NCBI RefSeq assembly: GCF_002157735.2
Contig: NZ_AP018689.1
Span: 1,273,619-1,337,618, forward strand
Direction of reading: 5' to 3'
From: Vibrio aphrogenes
Lineage (GTDB): Bacteria > Pseudomonadota > Gammaproteobacteria > Enterobacterales > Vibrionaceae
DNA length: 64,000 bases
The notes under the pieces were generated by a model. It searched no databases. It saw only the letters and a list, made by a program, of their open reading frames with translations, and was not told the DNA's origin. Of this stretch, positions 44,614 to 52,127 are shown piece after piece. Numbering within the stretch: the stretch's first letter is position 1; each line of letters opens with the position of its first letter. Both the position numbers and the translations under genes were made by a program.

Positions 44614-45616
44614 TACGAATCCAGCCAAGCATAAGCAATACGGCTAAAGTTATCCCGCCTAAACTGCCACCACTAGAACCAGATTGTGCACTCACTTCTG
44701 TTGTCTCAGGTTGTGCTTGAGGAGTATATTGTGGGTCAATAGTGCCATTGAGCACATCGGCTATCCAATCATGGTAACCATTCACCGCGGTATAAACACT
44801 TTGCACCGCTATATCTGTCGTACCGCATTCCTTGGGGCCAAAGCTGACGATCCCTGCTTGGTAAGCTGTACCATCTTCCACATAGATGAGTGGGCCACCG
44901 GAATCGCCACCACACGCGCCGGTCTGTAAATTATTTGCCACTTCCCCTTTAACGCATATTTGGTAGTCGGTGAGCGTTAAATCAAAAGCTTGATTACATT
45001 GTGACGACTCAACATACTCCACTTGAGCGGCTTGTAAGGTATTGGAAGAGGTCGCATCTGGGCCAGTTTTTCCATAACCTAACACCGTCAATGCTTGCCC
45101 TTCTACTCGATAATTGTCGTTATCACTTAAGGTGACATAATCATAATAAGGAACAACATTAGCACTAACGGGCTGTTTGAGCTTAATGATGGCAATATCC
45201 GAGGCAAAATTAGCACTATTTGTGTATTCATCGGGGTAATAAACGGCATCAGCATCAAACACATTCTCTTGAATAAACGCATCTTGAGTAATGTCATCCA
45301 CGTTCAAAGCGACTGCTAATTTTTGAAAATCACTCGGGTCTTGTGTGAACACACAATGCGCTGCTGTTAATACATATTGTTCATTGAGCAACGTTCCACC
45401 ACAGAAAGATTCTATATACGGTTCGGCCAAATCTAGGTTATTTCTTATCAATAAGGCCATGTAAGGATAGGTCTGGGTACTTTGCGGTAATCCGTTAATA
45501 ATAAAAGGCGTGATACTTGGCGACTCACCGGCAAAAGACTGGGGAGACAGCAAGATCGAGCTCAGTGATACTGAGGTAACAGAAAGGCATAAAACCCACT
45601 TATTTTTTAATTCCAT
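44597..45616 (-). CDS. Secreted trypsin-like serine protease with GlyGly-CTERM
   Basis: A 339-aa S1 peptidase. Signal peptide to about AGESP, then an activation-like site IINGLP and triad His87 (TAAHC), Asp140 (SDIAIIKL) and Ser239 (GGDSGGP). The C-terminus SGSSGGSLGGITLAVLLMLGWIRKKR is a GlyGly-CTERM tail, which rhombosortase cleaves and the type II system exports, as in Vibrio VesB-type proteases. A Fur-like site overlaps its upstream region. Rhombosortase is not in the window. Confidence 0.92.
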   Translation of the reverse strand: MELKNKWVLCLSVTSVSLSSILLSPQSFAGESPSITPFIINGLPQSTQTYPYMALLIRNNLDLAEPYIESFCGGTLLNEQYVLTAAHCVFTQDPSDFQKLAVALNVDDITQDAFIQENVFDADAVYYPDEYTNSANFASDIAIIKLKQPVSANVVPYYDYVTLSDNDNYRVEGQALTVLGYGKTGPDATSSNTLQAAQVEYVESSQCNQAFDLTLTDYQICVKGEVANNLQTGACGGDSGGPLIYVEDGTAYQAGIVSFGPKECGTTDIAVQSVYTAVNGYHDWIADVLNGTIDPQYTPQAQPETTEVSAQSGSSGGSLGGITLAVLLMLGWIRKKRYL

Positions 45617-45637
45617 TTAAATAAGCTCTTTTGAATC

Positions 45638-45656
45638 GATAATAATCATTATAATC
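45638..45656 (-). promoter_or_regulatory. Fur-box-like sequence upstream of the protease
   Basis: GATAATAATCATTATAATC matches the 19-bp Fur consensus at 14 of 19 positions by my count, 22-40 bp before the protease ATG. Iron-responsive control is therefore plausible but unproven. Confidence 0.5.
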
Positions 45657-45686
45657 TATCCTGATTCTCAAGAGATTAAAAAGCTT

Positions 45687-45719
45687 ATATCAATCACACT
45701 AATTAAATGGTCAGATATT
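45687..45719. repeat. Relic of the Vibrio repeat, left end
   Basis: ATATCAATCACACTAATTA and the bases after it align with the left end of the element at 1700 (27 of 33 positions by my count). The rest of the element is not recognisable. Confidence 0.5.
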
Positions 45720-45870
45720 GAGTACGATTGCTATTAATCAAACATCCTGACATTTATTTTCAGCACGCTCATGAGAAGTCGTTTTACATCCAATGGAACT
45801 TTTCCTATCTTACAGGCTCTATAAGCCTATACCTAGGTAGAAACTCCCTAACTTAACGTTGAACTGCATT

Positions 45871-46497
45871 ATGCTAAAACAATTTAAAGCCATCACCTTA
45901 ATTACTTTAACTGCTCTATTCCTCTCCGCCTGTTCAGACAATGGAACACCTAAAAAAGGTGAACAATATCAACAACTCCCGACTCCACTCACCCAACCTG
46001 ATATTAAACCGGTCACAGAAGTGTTTTCATTAACCTGTGGACACTGTCGAAATATGGAAGCGGTCATTCCCGAACTAGAAAAGTTAACTCATCAATCAAT
46101 TGCTAAAGTTCATGTGACTTTCAATCAACAAGCGCAAGTGTCTGCATTGATTTACTACGCGGCGGTGATGCAATTGAACCACAAGCCTGATGAAGCCATG
46201 ATGAAAGACTTATTTGCTGCGGTACAGCTCGGTGAAGGTGCAACAATGACACAGCAACAACAAGCCATTGAGCAAGCTTTCACCTCAAGACGCATGATCA
46301 GCCCTTACCATTTTGATGCGTTACAACAAAAAGCGCTATTTAGCTATTTAGATCAAGCAATGGATATCAGCAAGCAAGGCAATTTCAGTGCCGTACCAAC
46401 CTTTGTGGTAAATGGCAAATATGAAGTCCTTATCAGCAAGCATAAAGATATTAAAGACATCGCTAACACCATTAACTACTTATTAAAACAACCATAA
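45871..46497 (+). CDS. DsbA-like thiol-disulfide lipoprotein
   Basis: A 208-aa protein of the DsbA family with lipobox LSAC (Cys21), so it is membrane-anchored, and active site TCGHC (Cys56, Cys59), CGHC rather than CPHC. AVPTFVVNGKYEV is the cis-Pro loop. The Ser-Asp after the lipid Cys places Asp at +3 and gives no clear sorting signal. The ATG at 45871 is preferred over the TTG at 45859. It is followed after 4 bp by an FKBP gene, making an envelope-folding pair. Confidence 0.88.
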   Translation: MLKQFKAITLITLTALFLSACSDNGTPKKGEQYQQLPTPLTQPDIKPVTEVFSLTCGHCRNMEAVIPELEKLTHQSIAKVHVTFNQQAQVSALIYYAAVMQLNHKPDEAMMKDLFAAVQLGEGATMTQQQQAIEQAFTSRRMISPYHFDALQQKALFSYLDQAMDISKQGNFSAVPTFVVNGKYEVLISKHKDIKDIANTINYLLKQP

Positions 46498-46501
46498 GAG
46501 A

Positions 46502-46981
46502 TTGATTAAATTGAAAGTATTAATTCCTGTCATTATATTGTTATTGGTGGCTTTTTTAGTCTATCGCAACATTAACAATCAAAAAATTGCTTCTGTGAAT
46601 ATCCAAAAAGGCCAACAGTTTCTTACTGAGAATAGTCAAAGAGAAGGCGTGAAAACCACGGCCAGTGGTCTGCAATACTTGATATTGAAAGAAGGTACCG
46701 GAGACGTTCATCCAAGTGCCACCAGCCAAGTATTGGTGCATTATCAAGGCACCTTACTCGATGGTACTGAATTTGATAGTTCATATAAACGTAATGAGCC
46801 TATCAGCTTCAAATTAAATCAAGTGATCAAAGGTTGGCAAGAAGGACTACAACTGATGGTGGAAGGTGAAAAAGTCCGTTTGTTCATTCCGTACGACATC
46901 GCTTATGGGAAATCAGGCTCTGGCCCTATTCCTCCTGGTGCTACGCTCATTTTTGATGTTGAATTGCTCAAAGTCGACTAA
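46502..46981 (+). CDS. Membrane-anchored FKBP-type peptidyl-prolyl isomerase
   Basis: A 159-aa protein with an N-terminal membrane helix (VLIPVIILLLVAFLVY) and a C-terminal FKBP domain (VLVHYQGTLLDGTEFDSSY ... IPPGATLIFDVELLKV), so the catalytic part faces the periplasm. It starts at TTG (46502, or 46511, which has AAGAG 9 nt upstream). It is cotranscribed with the DsbA-like gene. Confidence 0.88.
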   Translation: MIKLKVLIPVIILLLVAFLVYRNINNQKIASVNIQKGQQFLTENSQREGVKTTASGLQYLILKEGTGDVHPSATSQVLVHYQGTLLDGTEFDSSYKRNEPISFKLNQVIKGWQEGLQLMVEGEKVRLFIPYDIAYGKSGSGPIPPGATLIFDVELLKVD

Positions 46982-47003
46982 TACCAATAGCACTAATTGG
47001 TAT
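46981..47003. repeat. Minimal copy of the ATACCAAT repeat ends
   Basis: ATACCAAT-AGCACTA-ATTGGTAT, 8-bp arms, overlapping the FKBP stop codon by one base. It looks like the two outer ends of the Vibrio repeat with the middle deleted, or an insertion seed. Confidence 0.55.
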
Positions 47004-47067
47004 AACAGCTCCCTCAAGCAAAATAGTCACTATTTAGTAAAGAAGCTTTGAACATAAAAAAATACGA

Positions 47068-47107
47068 AAAAAGAGACCTTAACAATGTAATTAAGGTCTC
47101 TTTTTTA
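47068..47107. terminator. Terminator between the FKBP and HAD genes
   Basis: Perfect 16-bp stem (AAAAAAGAGACCTTAA / TTAAGGTCTCTTTTTT) with an 8-nt loop and T runs both ways. Confidence 0.92.
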
Positions 47108-47163
47108 TGCAGTTATCGTGTCAAACCATGATGTTGCTATTAATAAGCCAACAACAGTTTCTA

Positions 47164-47751
47164 TCAAGCAAACAACTTCCCATCTTTCACCATAATACAA
47201 TCCATTCCGGCAGCCAGTGCAGCCTGTCGCCCAATTTCTGTATCTTCAAAAACAACGCATTCACTTGGCTCAAGTCCGAGTTTTTCTGCTGCCAGCAAAA
47301 AGGTATCCGGGTTTGGTTTATGATTATCGACATCAGCCGCAGTCACGACAGCATCAAGCAAAGGTAAAATGCCGTTGTAATCTAATAATTTAATGGCATT
47401 AGCCTGATTACTGCCAGTACCTATCGCTAGTTTTTTCTTACCATAGCACTGCTTCAACACATCAAAAGTACATTGAATAATGCTGCCATCTTCAATTAAA
47501 TGGCTAAATAAACTGGTTTTCGTATCGGCAACTTGTTGTGGATCGATATCAATGTGATATCTTGATTTCAATTGCATTGCGACCTTTTGCGTTGGCATGC
47601 CACCCATGCTGTGGATCCATTCTTGATCAAAAGGAAACTGATACTGTTCCGCGGTTTGCTTCCATGCATGTAGATGTGATGGCATGGTATCAATTAATGT
47701 ACCATCCATATCAAAAATAAGTCCTTTATAACTAGAAACATCTACTGCCAT
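47164..47751 (-). CDS. HAD phosphatase, YqaB/beta-phosphoglucomutase-like
   Basis: A 195-aa HAD IA enzyme: IFDMDGTLIDTMPSH, GTGSNQANA, HKPNPDTF and VFEDTEIG. It resembles E. coli YqaB (fructose-1-phosphate phosphatase). The ATG at 47751 has AGAGG 5 nt upstream; the longer frame has no support. Its true substrate is unknown. Confidence 0.86.
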   Translation of the reverse strand: MAVDVSSYKGLIFDMDGTLIDTMPSHLHAWKQTAEQYQFPFDQEWIHSMGGMPTQKVAMQLKSRYHIDIDPQQVADTKTSLFSHLIEDGSIIQCTFDVLKQCYGKKKLAIGTGSNQANAIKLLDYNGILPLLDAVVTAADVDNHKPNPDTFLLAAEKLGLEPSECVVFEDTEIGRQAALAAGMDCIMVKDGKLFA

Positions 47752-47912
47752 ACGTGCCTCTCTACTGTTAGAGTGTTTAAAAACAAGATGGTCAGAGCCT
47801 TGAAAACAAATGGCCCAGCCTCTTTTTCTATTCCTATAGCGGTAGCATAGCATTTATGTTATTTACAATTCGATAACCAAATTCAGCAAAACTGTGAGTT
47901 AACGGTCAATTT

Positions 47913-48326
47913 ATGCTAAAAATTTCAAATAATGTAGAAATCGCGAGCCATGAAATAGAAATCACCGCCATAAGAGCGCAAGGAGCTGGTGGACAGAATG
48001 TCAATAAAGTGTCGTCCGCCATCCATTTAAGATTTGATATACACCAATCCTCTTTACCCGATTTTTATAAAGATCGATTATTAGCGCTTAAAGATAAAAG
48101 AATCACCAACGATGGCATCATCGTCTTAAAGGCTCAACAATTTCGTACTCAAGAAAAAAATAAAGAAGACGCTTTACTGCGATTAAAAGAATTTATTCAG
48201 CAAGCAATCGTGGTCCAAAAAGCCCGACGAGCCACCTCTCCGACTCGCGCATCTCAAAGAAAGCGTACGGATAAAAAAGTTCAGCGCGGACAAACAAAAG
48301 CGCTACGAAAAAAGGTCGACTTTTAA
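47913..48326 (+). CDS. arfB: Ribosome-rescue peptidyl-tRNA hydrolase ArfB
   Basis: A 137-aa release-factor-like protein (YaeJ) that frees stalled ribosomes. It has the GGQ motif in AQGAGGQNVNKVSSA and the basic C-terminal tail (RTDKKVQRGQTKALRKK) that enters the mRNA channel. A strong terminator follows. Confidence 0.94.
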   Translation: MLKISNNVEIASHEIEITAIRAQGAGGQNVNKVSSAIHLRFDIHQSSLPDFYKDRLLALKDKRITNDGIIVLKAQQFRTQEKNKEDALLRLKEFIQQAIVVQKARRATSPTRASQRKRTDKKVQRGQTKALRKKVDF

Positions 48327-48331
48327 CTCAC

Positions 48332-48370
48332 AAAAAAGCCCTTCAAGCAGCAAGCTTAAAGGGCTTTTTT
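48332..48370. terminator. Terminator of arfB
   Basis: AAAAAAGCCCTT / AAGGGCTTTTTT perfect 12-bp stem with an internal CAAGC...GCTTA loop, 5 bp after the arfB stop. T runs on both strands. Confidence 0.9.
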
Positions 48371-48452
48371 ATTTTCCAGTAGTTTCGATTACCAAGGCTT
48401 ATCACGAGCCAAAATTTATAACAAACCAAAGCTTATAACGAATCCGTTAGGA

Positions 48453-49136
48453 CTATCGTAGCCCATGTAAAAATTCGGCGCGTGTTGCAGGATTAGATTT
48501 AAAAATCCCACCAAGCGCTGTCGTCGTCGTTTCACTAGTGGCATCCATCACACCTCGCGACTTCACGCAATAATGCGTAGCATCCATAGTGACCGCAACG
48601 TCATCCGTTTCTAGTAACGCCTGCAGTGCAACTAAAATTTGTTGCGTCATACGCTCTTGTACTTGAGGACGTTGCGCGAAAAAGCGCACAATACGGTTGA
48701 TTTTAGATAAGCCAATGATTTTACTACGTGGAATATAAGCCACTGCGGCTTGACCATCGATTGTCACTAAATGGTGCTCACAGGTGCTAGTAACGGTGAT
48801 ATTTTTGACACGAACCATCTCACTGCAAGACATTTTATTTTCAATGACGGTAATTTTCGGGAAGTTTTTATAATCGAGCCCAGAAAAAACTTCATCAACA
48901 TACATTTTAGCAATACGGCGCGGCGTTTCTTCTAAACTATCATCACTTAAATCCAGCTCGAGCAAAGTAAGAATTTCGCGCATATGAAATTCAATACGTT
49001 GTTTTTTTTCTTGTTGAGAAACATCATTTGGATACATCGGGGTTTCGATTCCACGTTCAGCCAGAGCATTTTTTACCAATATTGCGGCGTCACTAAGTTC
49101 TGAATTTGCTACCATGTGTGTTTCCAAATTTGCCAT
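48453..49136 (-). CDS. folE: GTP cyclohydrolase I FolE
   Basis: A 227-aa enzyme making dihydroneopterin triphosphate, the first step to folate and, through queD above, to queuosine. Zinc/catalytic Cys and His are in TSTCEHHLV and [10 protein letters not shown]. The ATG at 49136 has GGAGAG about 8 nt upstream; nearby in-frame ATGs at 49154 and 49115 are possible. It is divergent from moeA. Confidence 0.92.
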   Translation of the reverse strand: MANLETHMVANSELSDAAILVKNALAERGIETPMYPNDVSQQEKKQRIEFHMREILTLLELDLSDDSLEETPRRIAKMYVDEVFSGLDYKNFPKITVIENKMSCSEMVRVKNITVTSTCEHHLVTIDGQAAVAYIPRSKIIGLSKINRIVRFFAQRPQVQERMTQQILVALQALLETDDVAVTMDATHYCVKSRGVMDATSETTTTALGGIFKSNPATRAEFLHGLR

Positions 49137-49431
49137 TTGCATTCTCTCCAACATAAAACAACAACTCTAACATGTCCTTTTTACTGCAATCTCGAGCGAG
49201 GCAGGGTTCACAAACTATTGTCATCAATAGCGTATAACTCGGAACGGCTCTTAGAGTGGGTGGTCAAGGATACTCGTAATTTTCTCAAAATACATCCACA
49301 ATTTAGGTGTGAGTTTAGCTTACCCCTTTCTAAATCGGCATTAATGACAATTAGTTGGTCTTAGTTATTTCATCTCATCAAGAATTTAGTGATAATTGCT
49401 CATCTTGTTGACAAATTTAATAGGACTTTTT

Positions 49432-50691
49432 ATGGGTTGCTGTGACACACCAGGTTTGATGCCAATTGATACTGCGATAGAAAAAATGCTTGAATCTATT
49501 ACGCCGGTTTCAACAGTCTTTGACATACCATTAGAAAATGCGATGGGTCATGTATTAAGCCAAGCGATTACTTCACCAATGAATGTCCCGCCATTCGACA
49601 ATTCGGCAATGGATGGCTACGCGGTGAGAATGGCGGATTTAACTCAGCAAACGCAACTGCCTCTCGCTGGGAAATCTTTTGCTGGAGTGCCTTTTACCGG
49701 AGAATGGCCTCAAGGAACCTGTATCCGAATCATGACTGGGGCGCAAATCCCAGTTGGGTGCGATGCCGTCATCATGCAAGAGCAAGCTACCGCCCAAGGT
49801 GATTTAGTGGATTTTACCCAAGCCTTACCACTCAAACCTTATCAGAACATTCGCCCTACCGGTGATGATATTCAACAAGGTGCCTTGGTGTTACCGCAAG
49901 GTCACCGCCTCACTACTCGTGATATTCCTTTGATTGCGACCTTAGGTATCCCTAGTGTGCAGGTCTTTTCTAAACCTAAAGTGGCTTTCTTCTCTACCGG
50001 AGATGAACTAAAACCCTTAGGGACTGAGCTCAAGGCTGGTGAGATTTACGACAGTAACCGCTATGGTATTAAAGCGATGCTGGAAAAGTTTGGTTGTGAA
50101 GCTATCGATCTTGGCGTGATCCCCGATGATAAGGCGCAACTCAAGCAAGCCTTCCAAAATGCACAACAACAAGCCGATGTGGTAATTACATCTGGTGGAG
50201 TCAGTGTGGGTGAAGCCGACTATACCAAACAAATCCTTGATGAACTGGGAGAAATTGGTTTTTGGAAAATAGCGATGAAGCCAGGAAAACCCTTTGCTTT
50301 CGGTAAACTATTAGCCACCACGGAACATCAAGCGGCTATTTTTTGTGGCCTTCCAGGTAACCCTGTCTCTGCCATGCTGACCTTCTATATTTTAGTGCAG
50401 CCACTCTTAGCCAAACTGGCAGGTCACAGTGAATGGCAACCTCAACCTAACCTACCTGCGGTAGCAACCACTGTCTTTAAAAAGTCACCTGGAAGAACCG
50501 ATTATCAACGAGGCATCTATTGCCTTAACGATCAGGGGCAGCTTGAAGTGTCCACCACAGGTAACCAAAGCTCAGGAGCATTTCGCTCGATGAGTATTGC
50601 TAATTGCTTTGTCGTGCTAGAACAAGAGCGAGGCCGCGTTGAGGTGGGTGAAACCGTCAATATTCAGATGTTCCGCCCGGAATTTTATTAA
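49432..50691 (+). CDS. moeA: Molybdopterin molybdenumtransferase MoeA
   Basis: A 419-aa MoeA that inserts molybdate into adenylylated molybdopterin. Motifs include PPFDNSAMDGYAVR, FSTGDEL, YDSNRYGIKAML, VITSGGVSVGEADY and GLPGNPVSAM. The ATG at 49432 follows AGGA; the frame is open 12 codons upstream without a site. MoeB, its usual neighbour, is not here; the only visible molybdenum-enzyme client in the window is MsrP. Confidence 0.94.
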   Translation: MGCCDTPGLMPIDTAIEKMLESITPVSTVFDIPLENAMGHVLSQAITSPMNVPPFDNSAMDGYAVRMADLTQQTQLPLAGKSFAGVPFTGEWPQGTCIRIMTGAQIPVGCDAVIMQEQATAQGDLVDFTQALPLKPYQNIRPTGDDIQQGALVLPQGHRLTTRDIPLIATLGIPSVQVFSKPKVAFFSTGDELKPLGTELKAGEIYDSNRYGIKAMLEKFGCEAIDLGVIPDDKAQLKQAFQNAQQQADVVITSGGVSVGEADYTKQILDELGEIGFWKIAMKPGKPFAFGKLLATTEHQAAIFCGLPGNPVSAMLTFYILVQPLLAKLAGHSEWQPQPNLPAVATTVFKKSPGRTDYQRGIYCLNDQGQLEVSTTGNQSSGAFRSMSIANCFVVLEQERGRVEVGETVNIQMFRPEFY

Positions 50692-50715
50692 TCTCGAGCT
50701 CACCCGTCGCCAATA

Positions 50716-50754
50716 AAAAAGCCGATATGAATGTATTGTTCATATCGGCCTTTA
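50716..50754. terminator. Bidirectional terminator of moeA and terC
   Basis: GCCGATATGAA / TTCATATCGGC, perfect 11-bp stem with a 7-nt loop. AAAAAA lies on one side and CTTTATTT on the other, between convergent genes. Confidence 0.85.
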
Positions 50755-50829
50755 TTTGGTTATTTATTAACGGTTAAGCAAGTATCGATTAAGCCACGAC
50801 TCGGCGATCAACTCGCCTGTATTTTGCCG

Positions 50830-51783
50830 TTATGCTTGTTGTTTCTTCGCCGCATTTTTCTCTTTGATGATAGAAGCAATAACCGCAACCGTCATCGTTG
50901 TCAGCAATACCGATAACGACACCATGGTTGGGATTGCCCATTCGGTATCGATAAGCAACATTTTCACCCCAATAAACGTCATAATGAAGGCTAACGCTGG
51001 ACGTAAATAAACAAACTTATCAATCATCCCTTCTAAAACGAAGTACAGTGAACGTAAGCCCAATAAAGCGAATACGTTGGCCGTTAAGACTAAAAACGGT
51101 TCTTGCGTTACGGCAAAAATAGCCGGTATAGAGTCTAACGCAAACATCACATCGGTCATGGCGATCACCGCGACTACGACCAGCAATGGCGTAACCATAA
51201 AGCCGAGATTATCACGTGTAAATAACTTGGTGCCTTGATAGTTGTCAGTGACTCGGAACAATTTACGCACCAATCGTTCTGGGAATGAACTGACCTCTTC
51301 CTCTTCTTCTTTTTCTGGCTTAGACAATTGATAACCAGTCCAAATTAAGAAGAAAGCAAATAAGTACAAAACCCAATGGAAGGTGTGTAATAATTCCGCG
51401 CCAATGGCAATCATCACCGCACGTAAGATCAACGCACCGATGACCCCCCAAAGTAGCACTCTTGGTCTGAGTTCATGCGGAACGGCAAATCGGCCAAAAA
51501 TCAAAGCAAAGACAAATAAGTTATCAACGCTGAGTGATTTTTCTAATAAGTAACCCGTCAGGAATGCGGTGGCGGCATCATGAGCTGAATACGTGCTGTC
51601 AGGTTCAAACACGTTCCAAAGTTCATACAATGACACAAAGAATAACAGCGCTAAAGCAACCCAGAATAAACTCCAGATCGCGGCTTTTTTAATGGTGATA
51701 TTGCCATTTCGAGTTTGCCATACATCGAGCAATAACATCGCTAATGTTAACAAACCAAAATAAACATAAGTTGAGATGTGCAT
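50830..51783 (-). CDS. alx: TerC/Alx family membrane protein
   Basis: A 317-aa integral membrane protein with about nine spans and conserved acidic residues within helices (SVDNLFVFALIFGRF; ALDSIPAIFAV), as in Alx/TerC manganese exporters. The ATG at 51783 has AGGA 6 nt upstream. Upstream lies a yybP-ykoY-type leader and a hairpin covering the SD, so expression should respond to Mn2+ (and perhaps high pH, as for E. coli alx). The function is inferred from family and leader. Confidence 0.92.
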   Translation of the reverse strand: MHISTYVYFGLLTLAMLLLDVWQTRNGNITIKKAAIWSLFWVALALLFFVSLYELWNVFEPDSTYSAHDAATAFLTGYLLEKSLSVDNLFVFALIFGRFAVPHELRPRVLLWGVIGALILRAVMIAIGAELLHTFHWVLYLFAFFLIWTGYQLSKPEKEEEEEVSSFPERLVRKLFRVTDNYQGTKLFTRDNLGFMVTPLLVVVAVIAMTDVMFALDSIPAIFAVTQEPFLVLTANVFALLGLRSLYFVLEGMIDKFVYLRPALAFIMTFIGVKMLLIDTEWAIPTMVSLSVLLTTMTVAVIASIIKEKNAAKKQQA

Positions 51784-51809
51784 TTCTATCCTCTCACTGC
51801 GGATAGAAA
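51783..51809 (-). promoter_or_regulatory. SD-sequestering hairpin of the terC leader
   Basis: On the minus strand TTTCTATCC (51801-51809) can pair perfectly with GGATAGAAA (51783-51791), which contains the AGGA of the terC ribosome-binding site and abuts the ATG. The loop is 9 nt. It would block translation unless opened by another fold. Confidence 0.75.
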
Positions 51810-51824
51810 TGAATGAAAGCATTC

Positions 51825-51900
51825 AGACCATCCGCATAACACGACGCATATCTGGCCAAAAACCAGATAATTAGTTTTATGCGTTGGTCTCGTCAGAGTG
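51825..51900 (-). promoter_or_regulatory. Alternative helix (expression platform) of the terC leader
   Basis: On the minus strand AGACCAACGCATAA (51887-51900) can pair with TTATGCGGATGGTCT (51825-51839), one short bulge aside. The first strand includes the 3' side of aptamer helix P1, so the two folds exclude each other. The second strand includes GCGGAT, which could also pair with the SD-masking region. Confidence 0.7.
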
Positions 51901-51997
51901 GATTTCCACCTTTGCTTACCGGAAATAGATCTATCACAAATGTGGCCTATTTCGAGATGACGACAAGCAAATTTTCACTGACTACTCCCCAAACGCA
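51890..51997 (-). ncRNA. yybP-ykoY family (Mn2+) riboswitch aptamer
   Basis: Read on the minus strand, the leader has the family 5' block GGGGAGTAG (51982-51990) and the 3' block GACGAGACC (51896-51904), enclosed by P1 formed by TGCGTT (51992-51997) and AACGCA (51890-51895). Known family members bind Mn2+ and control mntP, alx and terC-type genes, which fits the gene downstream. The spacing is about 100 nt, as usual. A covariance-model scan was not possible here. Confidence 0.88.
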
Positions 51998-52000
51998 GAC

Positions 52001-52029
52001 AATGTACTCGTCTAAGTAGAAAGCAACAA
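52001..52029 (-). promoter_or_regulatory. Promoter of the terC leader
   Basis: -35 TTGTTG (52024-52029), a 17-bp spacer and -10 TACATT (52001-52006) on the minus strand. The predicted start falls within a few bases of the first strand of P1, as expected for a riboswitch transcript. Confidence 0.65.
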
Positions 52030-52127
52030 GGAGTATTTTAAAAATTTGCCAAGTTAAACATTAACAAAATGTTTTTATGGAAGTTTTTTACCCCACTTGC
52101 TGAAAAAGGCATCATAAAGGCAAGCGA

